Source: Paracamarosporium sp. OC-R06-R3
Taxonomy: Eukaryota > Ascomycota > Dothideomycetes > Pleosporales > Didymosphaeriaceae
Length of the DNA: 39,650 nucleotides
Reading direction: 5' to 3'
Assembly: GCA_019828545.1 (NCBI GenBank)
Contig: JACVRA010000323.1
Coordinates: 1,026 to 40,675, forward strand
In this document: positions 1 through 10,113 of the stretch, piece after piece
How positions within the stretch are numbered: the first letter of the stretch is position 1
Layout: each line of letters starts with the position of its first letter
Translations under genes and position numbers: made by a program
Notes under the pieces: generated by a model
The model's database searches: none
Told to the model about the DNA's origin: nothing
Seen by the model: the letters and a program-made list of their open reading frames with translations, nothing else

Positions 1-420
1 TAACTTATAGTAATTTTATACTATTATATATAATTTAAATTTTAGTAGGGGCTTAGTAAAGTAATTAATTTACTTATAAAGTATATTATTAACCTAAATA
101 CTTTTTAGTAGTAGTAATTATTATAGTATTTCTTTATATTTATTTTTAATTTAAAGTACCTTATTTAACTATTTTTTAAAAATATAATTAATACTTTTAT
201 AGCTAGTATATATATATAATAGAAAAATAAATAAATAAATAAGTATAACTAGTAGTATAAGTTTTATATACATAAAATTTAATAATTTAGTAAAGAATAG
301 TATAAGCCTAAATAATTTAAAGTTAAAAAAAAATAATCTCTAATAAAAATATTAAGGTAAAAAAAAGGTTAACCTTAAGTAGTTACTTTTACCCTTACTT
401 GTATAATATCTAGTGTAGAT
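1..420. repeat. AT-rich, RIP-like degenerate DNA
   Basis: The first ~420 bases are almost entirely A and T, with very many TA steps and no open frame of note. Composition changes abruptly to normal at about 421. This is what heavily RIP-mutated repeats look like in Pezizomycotina. The original element cannot be recognised. Seen directly: composition and the sharp boundary. Inferred: RIP origin. Confidence 0.6.
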
Positions 421-1146
421 TTCGCCGGGGCTAGCAGCAGAAAGTGCAGCGATACGCTCGAGAAGCGGAAAGCGGAAAGGCATGACGAGTCCCGGGGGGA
501 TGAACGGCGGTGCGAAGGATCTATTTCTGTGCCGCGGAAGCTTTCGTATTTTGCACTGCATAGATCTTTTAATAACAAGGTCTCTTTCGTTTGCGTATTG
601 CTGAATCGAGAATTCAGATTCCTGCAGTCACAGCTTAGAGGAATGGCAAATGTTCCTCTTTCGGTCGGCTAAGATACGAGAACTGAGGCCTAGAATATAG
701 ATCGATGTTACTCCATCCCATGTGGCTGGCTGACAACTGAACTAGTCCGTATCTTTTCACAGCTCTTACACTAAGTTACGCAGATATTCATCTTTTAAAC
801 ATCAAATTGAAGAAAAAGGCATGTGATTTAAGATTTTATTCAACATTGCATCCAGATATGCTGAGTGTTTGATGTTGTCGTGCTCCATTGGCGTGTGTTT
901 CTAGGCTGAGCTCTGCTGAAGCTTTCGCCTATGGCACCCCTGCACGTTTCTAGCGTCGGCCTCACCGGTTGAATAGCAAGCCTATCCCAAAGGCGAACTT
1001 GGTTCTAAAAATAGATGTCTAGAACTGCACAAGGTTTGGAATAGCGGAACCCATCGGTTTACATCTAGACTGAACTAAGAGATTCTGGAATCAAAGACAG
1101 GAGAACCTTATTTGTCCAAGACAGATTGGGTCCGTAGTGTTTGAAC
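421..1146. other. Intergenic, nothing recognised
   Basis: Normal-composition DNA between the AT-rich block and the TATA-like element of the next gene. The only short open frames (near 352-578, minus) cross the composition boundary and show no family resemblance. No gene or RNA is supported here. Confidence 0.5.
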
Positions 1147-1155
1147 TATATAAAT
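1147..1155 (+). promoter_or_regulatory. TATA-like element upstream of the 1303 gene
   Basis: TATATAAAT lies about 155 nt before the ATG at 1303 and about 90 nt before a canonical 5'UTR intron. Position and sequence fit a core promoter. This is an inference from sequence only. Confidence 0.4.
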
Positions 1156-1234
1156 TCTTGTTTGACAGATTCCAAAAAGTTGATTGTTCAAATCAGCAAG
1201 ATATCGTCTTCTCTCTGTACCATCTATCCATTCG

Positions 1235-1288
1235 GTAAGTTTGCTATGGAGTTGTGCTAGTTCCTTACTGACGTCTCTCATGCTGCAG
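1235..1288 (+). other. Probable 5'UTR intron
   Basis: A textbook fungal intron of 54 nt: donor GTAAGT at 1235, branch-like CTGAC near 1268-1272, and acceptor CTGCAG ending at 1288. There is no ATG between the TATA-like element at 1147 and this intron. It therefore probably splices a leader, and translation starts at 1303. Confidence 0.5.
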
Positions 1289-1302
1289 TTGTCCTCAACG
1301 AA

Positions 1303-1968
1303 ATGGCACAGCAACTCGCTGCAAATGTCGCAAAGACAGTCGGACTAATTCTCACCGATAAAAATAAGCTCCAAGTCACTCGCGTCGCACACAAACTAGA
1401 GGGAGGCTGGGAACTTTGGTTGCAAGTCGAGATGGCTTGTGAACTTCTATCTCAAGGCCTAGCAGTGGAACGCGAGCGGAAGATATATCGCGATAGAAAC
1501 GCACTCGGACAAGAACTCAAGAATGACTTCACGATCTCGGTTCCTAATGTTGGAAACTTGTCAGTCGAGCTCAAAGCGCAGTCTCAAGGTCAAAACAAGA
1601 CCTTTACAAAAACTGTTTTTGAAACCGATATCAACAAAGTCCAATATGGTTTCAAGAATGGTACCGTTGCAACATGTGGGATTATTGTTGTGAATGATCC
1701 AGGTACCATTGAAGAGTTTGATAAAAGTTTCATGGGGCTCGCAACTGGAGGACAGCGCAGCATGAAACGGATACCGGACCTAATTATCAACAACAATCCG
1801 AAGCAGTGGGATTCCAATAACCTTACACACACGTTGGAATCTGGCAATGTGGTCTACTGGTGGGAACTGAATGTCAATCCTCAGAATGGGAAGCCAATCG
1901 TCACGTGGGATTCTGCAGAGGTCTTCTTCAAATGGGTTCAGGCAAACCCAAAGCTGTTCGACATCTGA
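1303..1968 (+). CDS. Hypothetical protein, possible PD-(D/E)XK-like fold
   Basis: Intronless 221-aa ORF from ATG 1303, preceded by a TATA-like box and a 5'UTR intron, so it looks like a real gene. I do not recognise a named family. No signal peptide or membrane segment is visible. An arrangement worth noting is a Glu-bearing helix (WLQVEMACELL, about residues 43-53), then RERKIYRDR, then an acidic residue in NDFTIS (about 76-81), then the triad-like VELKAQ (about 90-95). Acidic helix, Asp, then E-x-K in a beta strand is the layout of PD-(D/E)XK nucleases and their dead relatives. This is pattern recognition only, because Asp spacing and E-x-K occur by chance. Alternatively it is a lineage-specific fungal protein of unknown role. 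Codon use looks normal and nothing is broken. Confidence 0.6.
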   Translation: MAQQLAANVAKTVGLILTDKNKLQVTRVAHKLEGGWELWLQVEMACELLSQGLAVERERKIYRDRNALGQELKNDFTISVPNVGNLSVELKAQSQGQNKTFTKTVFETDINKVQYGFKNGTVATCGIIVVNDPGTIEEFDKSFMGLATGGQRSMKRIPDLIINNNPKQWDSNNLTHTLESGNVVYWWELNVNPQNGKPIVTWDSAEVFFKWVQANPKLFDI

Positions 1969-4557
1969 GGTGGATTTTGTAGTTCTTATTGAATAAAGAT
2001 GTTTAAATGCCTTGGTATCTAAAGCTAAAATACCCAAATACAGCTCAAACATTACAAGTTGCCTTCCAACACCATATCGACCACACACCCTCCCTCCCAA
2101 CAATACTGACCCCAGGATCCAGAAGTTCCAACAGGTTAATACCCAACCCCAGCGCCTGAAAGAACCAATTGCTTAGCTCCAACGCTATCAAGCTATAAAC
2201 ACTTAGTTCAGCAATTCGCTTGCCGGACCGATGTTCTCAACGTAAGTATACAGCATCTCAGCAACCATAATAGTAATGGCGTCCTGTACGAACGCAATAG
2301 CCGCGGTGCGCTCGCCCGCGCCTCGTTACATCAATGCGTCGAACGCTTGGTGGATAGCATCCGGTGTGCCTTTCGACTCCGCATCGCCGGATCTGGCTGC
2401 GGGGGCGGACTAGTATTGTGCTTCGGCGAAGGCACGCATCATGTGCCAGATTCGCGCGTCCCAATACCATTATGGCTCTGCTGTGGATTGGGTTGTATCT
2501 ACTGCCTATTCATCATGACTGCGTGCCATCAGATGTGCTAGGTCTAAGTACGTGTGTAAATTGGGAGCGAATAGAGAGTGGTCTGTCTGTCCGGGTTACT
2601 GCTCTGGAATAGTATCTTCTCTGGTTGTATTGTTGAAAAATGCCTGCTCAAAGAGAGTCAAAATTGAGACTCGTCTAGCGTTAACGTCCTATTCCGCTCG
2701 AAGAGTTTGACAATGAGATCGGCTGATCCAACGTCCATCATTTCCCTCGTCAAGTTGTAAGTAACTATCGAGCGGGAAGGCCAAGTCGGTGACGGTAGCG
2801 CGTAAATGCGTCCTGGAAGCTGTTTGCTGCCGTTTATGCACTCTGCGATAGAAATTTAAAAATGGATAACGCCGAAAGTTTTATGACGAGGAATTTAAGT
2901 GGTGTAGAGAGCAGTGCCTTTTAGAGCTTTTTGGTCCAGCCATCAGTTACATCGATCCTCGCACACGAACTGTTGCGCTGGTGGCGCATTTCCCCTGGCT
3001 CAATCCCCTGGACTGCGAATCACGCCGATGACAAGATCGAAAAGGGTGTAATCATCATAGTGAGCGCATGGGCTATTGACCGCGACCAGAGCTTCTGCCC
3101 GAGCGCTGGTTGCGCGATGGAAAATTACAGAAAGACCCCACTTTCTGTCCTTGGTTAGGGCCGTGGAACTTGCCAGGGAAAGCGCATTGCCTAGAATGGA
3201 ACCTTATTACCAGTTAAAAGTTTGTTGTGGGCGTTTAATGTTGAGGCGTTCGAGTGCGAGGATGTAGATCTATAGTGAATGGTGCGGTGGCACGGTGGTT
3301 ACTGGGTTTATGACTTAGCCGATGCCATTGAAATTCCGTTTCAAAATGACACTGAAGGGAGAGTATCTAGAGGGTTGGTTTTTCACTAAAATTCGGCATA
3401 GGCCTTTGTACAGAAAGTGAAGATGGAGAGTATGACTAAACGACACTACCTTTGCGACGGAATGACAGTCTCTATGGTTTTCAAGGGCTTTCATGCAAGG
3501 AGTAATTTAGAAGACGGAAAGGATTGAATTAGTTTACTAAGATTTAAAGCTGAGATGGCTGGATAAATCGCTTCGAATGTCCATACTGACTTCATATAGA
3601 TATGCACCAATATCCGCATCAGTCTCTTCTTCTTATTTTGAACTCTGTTTTAATTTTATAAGACGCGCGATCAAGTACATCGTGCCTGTTAATCGAACGC
3701 CATACAAGACAAGCAGGCCTTCAGATCATTATGCTATCGGTTTCACCAATTGAATTTCGCTTATTGGCCTTCAGGTTTTTCAAACAACTGGACTACACAA
3801 CCTACGCCTACGGCAGCAATCCGATCATTCTTGGACAGAGGGAGTTACGTCGGGCAAATTAGGTCTGTGTACGCACACATCCAACGCGCCATAGATTTGG
3901 AGCCCGTTTGTTCTACCAGTCAAAGACTGCTAACGCGGAAATGAATAGCCGTGGTCCCTCTCAAGCGCGACGGAAGCACAACGCTGGCACTTCGGGCGGT
4001 CATTTACACCATTTACTCCTTGGTAACATATGATCGTTTCGCGGACAGGCAGAACATGGAGTATATGCGTGCTTACGATGATCTGTACGCGAACAAGGTT
4101 TTTTGGATAAAGAATTATAAGAGGAAGAGTTTAGCGAAGAATGAGCCAGCGCTGCTGACTGAATACCAATCTTCGAACGAACTTGCGGGGACTAACGGAT
4201 ACCATGGTTGTAGCCGGCCAGCACTAGATCATCTAGATACGCTTATGGTGATGTAGAATCTGAACAAACCCTTTTACGGCTGTGACCGGGTGGAGGAGGC
4301 AGGGAAAATGTAGGAGTAGGTGCTGAAGCAGGGTTTAGACACATATGCACGCCTTCAGGCTCCTTGTGTCCTGATAAGACGAGGGTCGCTACTAAGTGTG
4401 CATAATAAAGTTTCCAATCGGCCTAAGCATGGCTTGTTTGTCTTCTGCTTTCATTTCCAATCCATTAGTGGAGAGAGGCCGGTGAAAGACTGCATTATGC
4501 TTTTATATCAGGGCGAGTTTCTCATCTTTATCACGCCTCATCGTGATCTCCTTGTGT

Positions 4558-4660
4558 TATGATGATCCTAGCTCATCGATGCCAGACGAAAAACACAATA
4601 ATTAATTATCGATCCAATTAGCTTTCGTTGATTTAATGGTTTCTTGTTTTTGGTCCTTGT
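4558..4660. repeat. Short degenerate direct repeat, copy 1
   Basis: Shares with 4980-5075 an ordered set of words: ATGAT..TCCTAGCT, then AACACAATAA, then AATGGTTTCTTGTTT, at similar spacing. The two copies lie about 420 bp apart in direct orientation. They look like an old local duplication. No function can be assigned. Confidence 0.4.
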
Positions 4661-4979
4661 GCTATAGAAAAAGGGCAAACATCGTCATATCGCAGACAGA
4701 CGTGCTCGAGACACGACTTGATAGAGGTATGATATGCCTGTCACCTATCGAAGGCGTGAATAAAGCCCAGTGGCTTCCATCTGGCATACTCACGGCGCTT
4801 ATTACGAAGGCCGAGCTTTCGCATATTGGTCTAAGGCAAGTAGGCCTTGCCTCATAACAGCGTTCGGCATGATATATCCTACACCCAGGCAGCAAGTGTC
4901 TACTGCCTTGCAGTTCCCATGGCCGCAATCCATCGGTACTGCTTCAACAAACCTATTTTAATGCTGTTGACCTATCACG

Positions 4980-5075
4980 AAACTATGATGGTCCTAGCTA
5001 ATTAACTTTGAACACAATAAAATTGATTGATAATTGACTAAACTGGCGACATCTAATTCAATGGTTTCTTGTTTG
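4980..5075. repeat. Short degenerate direct repeat, copy 2
   Basis: Second copy of the 4558-4660 segment, with the same ordered words (TCCTAGCT, AACACAATAA, AATGGTTTCTTGTTT). It has diverged by substitutions and small gaps. Confidence 0.4.
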
Positions 5076-6856
5076 TTCATAACAGCGGGGCACTTCCCTT
5101 GCAGTTGAGAACTGGACTCACATGTTGAAGCCATGCATTAACCATTATGTGCAATGGCCTAACTTTCCAGGTCGCCTACTTAATTCGTTACCCATCCGCA
5201 TCATATGATAAGTTTGAAAGCATCGATGTGAGCGGAACCGAGTGGAGGAACATCCGCTGCATGCTACACTAGAAATACCTCACAGATCCATGCGGGGTAG
5301 TACGATTCGCTTCCTCCACAGGGTCAAAATTGTGGAACTTGGAACCACGGTATCGGGATGCTATTAGCTGCAACTACATACAACTAAGGGCCCAGACCCC
5401 ACGTTCCAAAAGCAATCAAGCTGGATCGTATATGACAACCTGCGGCATATCTTGGCAAGCACTGGACTTCGCTTCGCAATGTTAAAAGCGGCTTGGAGCT
5501 GTCGCCTGTCGCATCCAGTGCTAGTGATAGGGTCCTCTACCATCTGGTGATAGTGTTGAGAGAAACTCACGCGGGGTAATGTGTAAGTCGTAGATGATCT
5601 AACCCATGGATCGCACTGAGGGCACTACCACATGGCTCAACCCCAGGAAAGACTGGTATATTGTTCTTGACGTAGTCCACGGTTCAAATTAACCCCAACC
5701 TCATACATCGCTACATTGTAGGCATCCGTAACGTAGCTCCAGCTGAATAGGAAAGTATTATTGCCTTCTAGTGCCACAAGTACGCCCACAGCGTTACAGT
5801 CATTTAAATGACTAGATATACTTCCGAAGAGAGAGGGACGTGTAGCAGGCTCGTAATTGTAATCAAACTAAGGCGGATTATGCGTCAAAATTGTGGCGCC
5901 AAATCGAGTACCCCCGCGGGTATGGTAACGAGCCTCTTAGCCTGGGCTAGAAAAGAAACGAAAGGAGATAGCGCCGAACACATCGCGATGTACATCATTA
6001 AACAAGGTATGTCGCCATCTGCAATAAGGCACATGAAAACTGACCTAGGAAAGCAAAACCGAATCGAGCACATTGCGTAACTATACAAAACGAATAAGAA
6101 CCTTCGGACTTTCAACCAAGGGGCGTTTAGCTGAAAATTATGCAGATGAGAGGCTCAGTGATTGTAGTCTTTGCGATGAAGTGCTCAGCTATTCACCCAT
6201 GTAGAATGTTTTGTGGTTTGTTATGAGGTTAAGTCTGAGGCAACGGTAACAATACGTATCTCAACCAAATTATAAGTCAAGGCAACTCAACAACTATAAA
6301 ACTAAAGCCTGCAATGGCTTTGAAATCAGAATGTCCTCCAGCTCTAACTGATTTGCGGGGTGATGAAATATTAAAGATCAGAAAGACAAGAAATATCGGT
6401 TGAACGGGAAGACAGTACACCGCTCAACTGTAACAGTACAATGACCAATACGATTTACTTATGAGTAGTAAGTATCAGCTAGGTATGTGATTTGAAAAAT
6501 TACAAGTCTTGCGCAATTAGTTTAATGCATCCGTTTATGCACCAGGCCTACACGAGCTGAAATACTAGTGAGCTGAATTAGAGCTACCGTCTGTGAAGCG
6601 GAGAAATAGATCAGCTCTTGAGGCCTAGGCGCTTCAGAAGGGAAAAATCAGATGTTCTAGCCTTTTGAGATATAGAAGAACGTATGCTGTCTTTATGATG
6701 GTGGCTGGTTCCAACAGTTCTAGAACTAGCATGCCTCGTCTCGAAAGCGGAAGGCTCCATGGATCATAGCGAAGTGCTTACGCGTCGACAAGCTGAAATG
6801 ACCTGGTCAGAGCCTTCAATTGCTCGGATTCGTCCGGGAGGGGCGGCAGCTGAACG

Positions 6857-6866
6857 TTTATAAATA
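6857..6866 (+). promoter_or_regulatory. TATA-like element of LysM gene
   Basis: TTTATAAATA lies about 82-91 nt upstream of the ATG at 6948. It is a strong match to a core TATA box at a usual distance. It supports 6948 as the real start. Confidence 0.5.
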
Positions 6867-6947
6867 CAACATTGTGTCACCAGCTTTTATTGATGTTACA
6901 ATCTACAGCGTCTTCGATATCATTCGGACTGACTATTCATCTTCACC

Positions 6948-7451
6948 ATGCCACTCTACGTAATCAAACAAGGCGATACTGGTGAGACCATCGCCAAAGG
7001 AAATAATATAACTTTAGCGCGGCTCTTCGCTGCGAATCCTGGAGTCGCTTGGGAGAATCTTCGCCCTGTATCTCGTCTACACATTCCTAACGAGCCAACG
7101 ACAAAATATCAGATTGTCCAAGGCGATAACGGAACCTATATCGCATCTCTGTTTGGTATCCCATTGTCTTTGCTGGAGAATCTCAATCCCGGTACCGTAT
7201 GGACAAATTTGAGACCCGGGGATTCCCTCAATGTCCCACCTCCAACCCTTTTCAAGAACAGCATCGGGGACCCTATCTTGGGAGTACCTGCTCAAATGCC
7301 GTCCCCCACGAGTGCTGAAGGAGTATCGATGAACGATGTAACACGTAAGAGGGTAACCGAGTTGATTGGCGGACCCGAGGATATGGAGACCTTTTCAAAG
7401 GTGTCTGGTCTGAGTTGGCCAGGGTGCTTCTGGTTGATTAAGAACAACTAA
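6948..7451 (+). CDS. Two-LysM domain protein without signal peptide
   Basis: 167-aa ORF with two LysM modules: about residues 3-47 (YVIKQGDTGETIAK ... LHIPN) and 53-97 (YQIVQGDNGTYIAS ... LNVPP). LysM folds bind N-acetylglucosamine polymers (chitin, peptidoglycan), and secreted fungal LysM proteins can mask chitin from hosts. Here the protein begins directly with the first LysM and has no hydrophobic leader, so it is predicted cytosolic or unconventionally exported unless an upstream exon exists. The ~70-residue tail is unassigned. The stop TAA at 7449-7451 is followed in the same frame by sequence reading into a rhodanese-like domain (next entry). The stop may therefore be a premature CpA->TpA change inside a longer gene, or the two may simply be neighbours. 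Confidence 0.7.
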   Translation: MPLYVIKQGDTGETIAKGNNITLARLFAANPGVAWENLRPVSRLHIPNEPTTKYQIVQGDNGTYIASLFGIPLSLLENLNPGTVWTNLRPGDSLNVPPPTLFKNSIGDPILGVPAQMPSPTSAEGVSMNDVTRKRVTELIGGPEDMETFSKVSGLSWPGCFWLIKNN

Positions 7452-7988
7452 CCTCCACCCGCTGTAGGGCCATTGCTTGCAATTGTGGATCTTAGAGATC
7501 CTATCAATAGTAAGTGAGGGAATCAATCCATCCACATCGAGCGAAGCTGCTGATCCAGCCGGAAAGCGAACGATACCCTCGCAGTGCTATGGAAGATTCC
7601 CGCATCGTTATCCATGCCATGCGCTGAAGGCCAATCTAACGCGAATGTTTTCAATAGTGAAACCAAGAATAAGGACTTTGAAGTACTGTTCCAGTGCTCT
7701 GACAAACTCAGGGACGTCATCTTCGCTGACACTCATGGCCATGGCCGTGCACCCGAGATTGCGACCCGCTACGCACGATGGCTCCTCAAGAATCGTGCTG
7801 GAAAACCACTACCAAAAATATACTTCATGACAGGTGGATTGACTGCGTATTGCAATGCACAATGCTTCGGAAGGGTGCTGTTGATTGCCCCCAATGCTTA
7901 TGGTATGTCCAATCTACTTCGGGTTCAATTCAAAGTCTATGTGATTGACAACCACACAGTGGCTGGTTGGCCAAAGATCAAAGAGTGA
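7452..7988 (+). pseudogene. Rhodanese/Cdc25-like domain with Asp for catalytic Cys, likely relic
   Basis: Reads LLAIVDLRDPIN, then an intron (donor GTAAGT at 7510, acceptor CAG ending 7584, 75 nt), then LWKIPASLSMPCAE, and later VIFADTHGHGRAPEIATRYA and IYFMTGGLTAY. This follows the order of Cdc25/Ych1-type rhodanese domains: the VDVRD strand, the HIPGSLHIP strand, the C-x5-R loop, and the GG(F/L)xAW end. At the loop the usual Cys is Asp (D-T-H-G-H-G-R), so sulfurtransferase or phosphatase activity should be absent. There is no ATG before the first strand; the frame is open upstream only through the TAA at 7449. The gene is therefore truncated, or was once joined to the LysM ORF. The tail after GGLTAY is unassigned. 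Confidence 0.5.
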
Positions 7989-8992
7989 TCGTAATTACAA
8001 CGCTGGGTTTCTGTGATTAAACTTTCGTACGCAAGCCTATCCAACCATCAGACTGTCATATTCCAACTTTTGTCGGTGGCCTGGTCTTAAATTGACGCTA
8101 AGGCAATATCTAATGGATTTGTTAGTCTGAGGTCGCACTCTTTCGTTTTATCCACGCGTACGCTGAACAATAAAAAGTAGCTTAGTCATTAATGTTTATC
8201 CTATATACTTCTTCGTCTAGATCTCATCGTGTGAATGTCTTATAATACGCATAACCTCGTCCTTCGATTGATAATTAGTCCAATAATGCAGTGTAGCATA
8301 TACCCGTACCGTCTCGCTAGCTACTCACTACGAGATTGCAAGGCGATTCTGGGGGATGGGACATGTCCAGTTGAACAAATAGAGGCAAGGTTGAACCAGA
8401 TAATGAGGGGAAGACAGCCCTTTTCAGCAGAGAATATCTTGGAGCTGAGGATGGTCTATTAGAAGAATGTTACCGTCCTGGTCTATGAGATGCATTAAAT
8501 CGACTTACGAAGGTAAGATTCCGGACAAGAACATCATCGTCAAGGCACCAATGGCGCTCATACTAATGCTATCCCGCTTCATACCTTTTTCCAGCTCTCT
8601 GTTGTTAGCTGCGTCGCTAAGACACGTATATCGGACCCTAGCTAACTGAGGAGCACCCTATAAGTATGTGTATAGCGCTTATAGTTGCGATTCGAAGGGA
8701 GAGCGCTACGTTAGCCAATCTTTCTCGCTTGTTTACGGATCCTGGTTATCATGACTAGATGTTAATGATGACGGATGTTCTATCCGCGCAGCATGCCACA
8801 GTGAAATTGTCAGAGTCACCAGAGCGATATGAATGAGAGGTCTGCATCCGATCCCTCATTGGTGAAGAACTACTTGCTGTTTGTCCTTACGTAGTTATGA
8901 CTTCTAGATTCAGTATCAGGTCACCGACATCCAGAAGACGTAATGAAGCGCTACTAGCCCTATATGCACCGACCCGTACATCCACGTGACGA
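7989..8992. other. Intergenic, nothing recognised
   Basis: About 1 kb with only short open frames (for example 8235-8462 and 8467-8649, plus) that match nothing I recognise and lack clear promoters. They may be degraded remnants. No RNA gene seen. Confidence 0.4.
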
Positions 8993-10113
8993 CTACACAG
9001 GCCCGTATATCTCCGGAGAAAGATAAAACATATTCATCGTCTTCCCTCCAGTGCCCTGTTTTAGACTTGCCCAGGCATGAAGTCCCCGTCCGTCAACAAG
9101 GGGTTGACGCTGCACTGCGTGGACCATCTTCCCGTATCGCTCCTTGAAGACCGGTGATACCGACTCAGCATCCATATATTTTTCTACACGTGCATGGATA
9201 GCGGCATCGTGTTCCGCGTAGGCAATGACAGGGAAATGGATCGTACCGACAGGATGCCGAGGGGCCTCGCTGGTGAAAGCAAAGCACGACAGGAGCGGCT
9301 TGGACCGGTACGGGCCCAGCGAGCCGCCCGCCATATACTCGCAAAATTTTTGGATATCATAGGCGGAAGCGTCGGGGTAGATGTGAGCATGCTTCTCGGC
9401 GATCTGCGAGGCGGTCGCGTCCGGGTGCGAGATGTACACATTGACGCGCGCGTGAACCGGATCAGGGGACAGATCCAATGAGAAGTACAGCACCGAGTTT
9501 GTGTCATCCACAACAATGTCTAGAAGCTCTTGGGCGTGGCTCATGTTGAGCTTTTGGAGGGCTTCGCGGGTGGCGAAGAGGCCGTTAGAGGAGGCGCTTG
9601 CTGCGCAGGGATTGAGGTAGATATTCCACTCCGGGCCGTACTGCGATGCTGCGCAGCTATGCCACGCTGCAAATTTACCCTCGGCGTTCTCAGGGAAGAA
9701 GAGACTTTTCAGATTTGCTAGACGGGCGCCCGAGACGGTGGGTTTTAGGCTCTCTCTATCTCTGCGTTTAGGCGGAGCGCGCTTTCCTGCATAGATGCCA
9801 GCGTATTGCTTTGAGATTACGCTTCGACCAGGAATCTTAGTTCGGCATTTCCTGTCTTCTGATCCAATGCTACGGAGTATTCAAAAAATGCGTTATCGCA
9901 GCTAATGTTTGACGTCCAGGCAGAAGGATTTCGTTCTTTCGATACAGATCGTTGTCCAGCTTGACCTCCCGCTAGTGGCAGAGCAGTGAGAAAAGTCTCT
10001 CTAGCGGCAAGCTCTTGTCCAATCGATTTAGAAAGATGGGTCAACTGCTTGCTTGCCTCTTTCGTGTAGGTGCCAGAAGGATTGGGATTCACCGGGACCG
10101 GTTTGAGCCCGCT
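8993..10113 (-). pseudogene. DMATS-superfamily indole prenyltransferase, short bacterial type, inactivated
   Basis: Reading down the minus strand, the family pattern appears in order: WTSNISCDNAFFEYSVAL and LRFLVEA (about 9820-9900), LKSLFFPENAEGKFAAWHS, YGPEWNIYLNP, LYFSLDLS, ARVNVYISHPDATA, FCEYMAGGSLGPYRSKPLL, TIHFPVIAYAEHDAA, FYLSPEIYGP. Such ABBA-fold enzymes move a dimethylallyl group onto indole or tryptophan. Total length (~370 codons) and the internal words fit the short bacterial IptA/SCO7467-like branch rather than the ~450-aa fungal DMATS. It is broken by TAA at 9817-9819, where the family has Gln after LVEA (CAA->TAA), and by a frameshift between about 9747 and 9780, where the frame moves from ...LNAEIER to ...ARLANLKSLF. 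No ATG lies at its 5' end; it continues in frame from the tryptophanase relic. Confidence 0.8.

Larger units (their letters stand above)
1969..6856. other. Gene-poor region, no supported gene
   Basis: About 4.9 kb without a convincing gene. All open frames are short (under ~105 codons), several need non-ATG starts, and none resembles a known family. The most protein-like stretch is 3950-4256 (plus), with no ATG at its 5' end and no recognisable domain. It may be an exon of a relic. Two related ~90-bp segments occur at about 4558-4660 and 4980-5075 (listed separately). No tRNA or rRNA seen. Confidence 0.45.

Noticed and set aside
2020..2030. AT-rich or simple sequence as a telomere or centromere signal
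   Set aside because: No TTAGGG-type arrays or satellite structure anywhere in the window.
2016..2050. KR motif GGLKGICGS in the PKS as evidence of a dead KR
   Set aside because: Position about 23180-23230. The K/C variant of the glycine loop is, to my recollection, common among fungal HR-PKS KRs, and the Ser-Tyr-Asn residues are present.
3951..4256. A 101-codon plus-strand ORF with protein-like composition
   Set aside because: Starts with GTG, lies in a gene-poor decayed region and matches no family I know; kept only as a note in the gap entry.
9194..9481. Plus-strand ORF of 95 codons
   Set aside because: Antisense shadow of the prenyltransferase relic; composition (Arg/Gly/Val rich) and lack of family match show it is not a gene.
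9781..9820. A short intron at the LVEA stop of the prenyltransferase
   Set aside because: GT at 9820 with CAG about 34 nt later is too short and gives the wrong phase, while reading through the TAA gives family-like sequence (SMQESALRLN).
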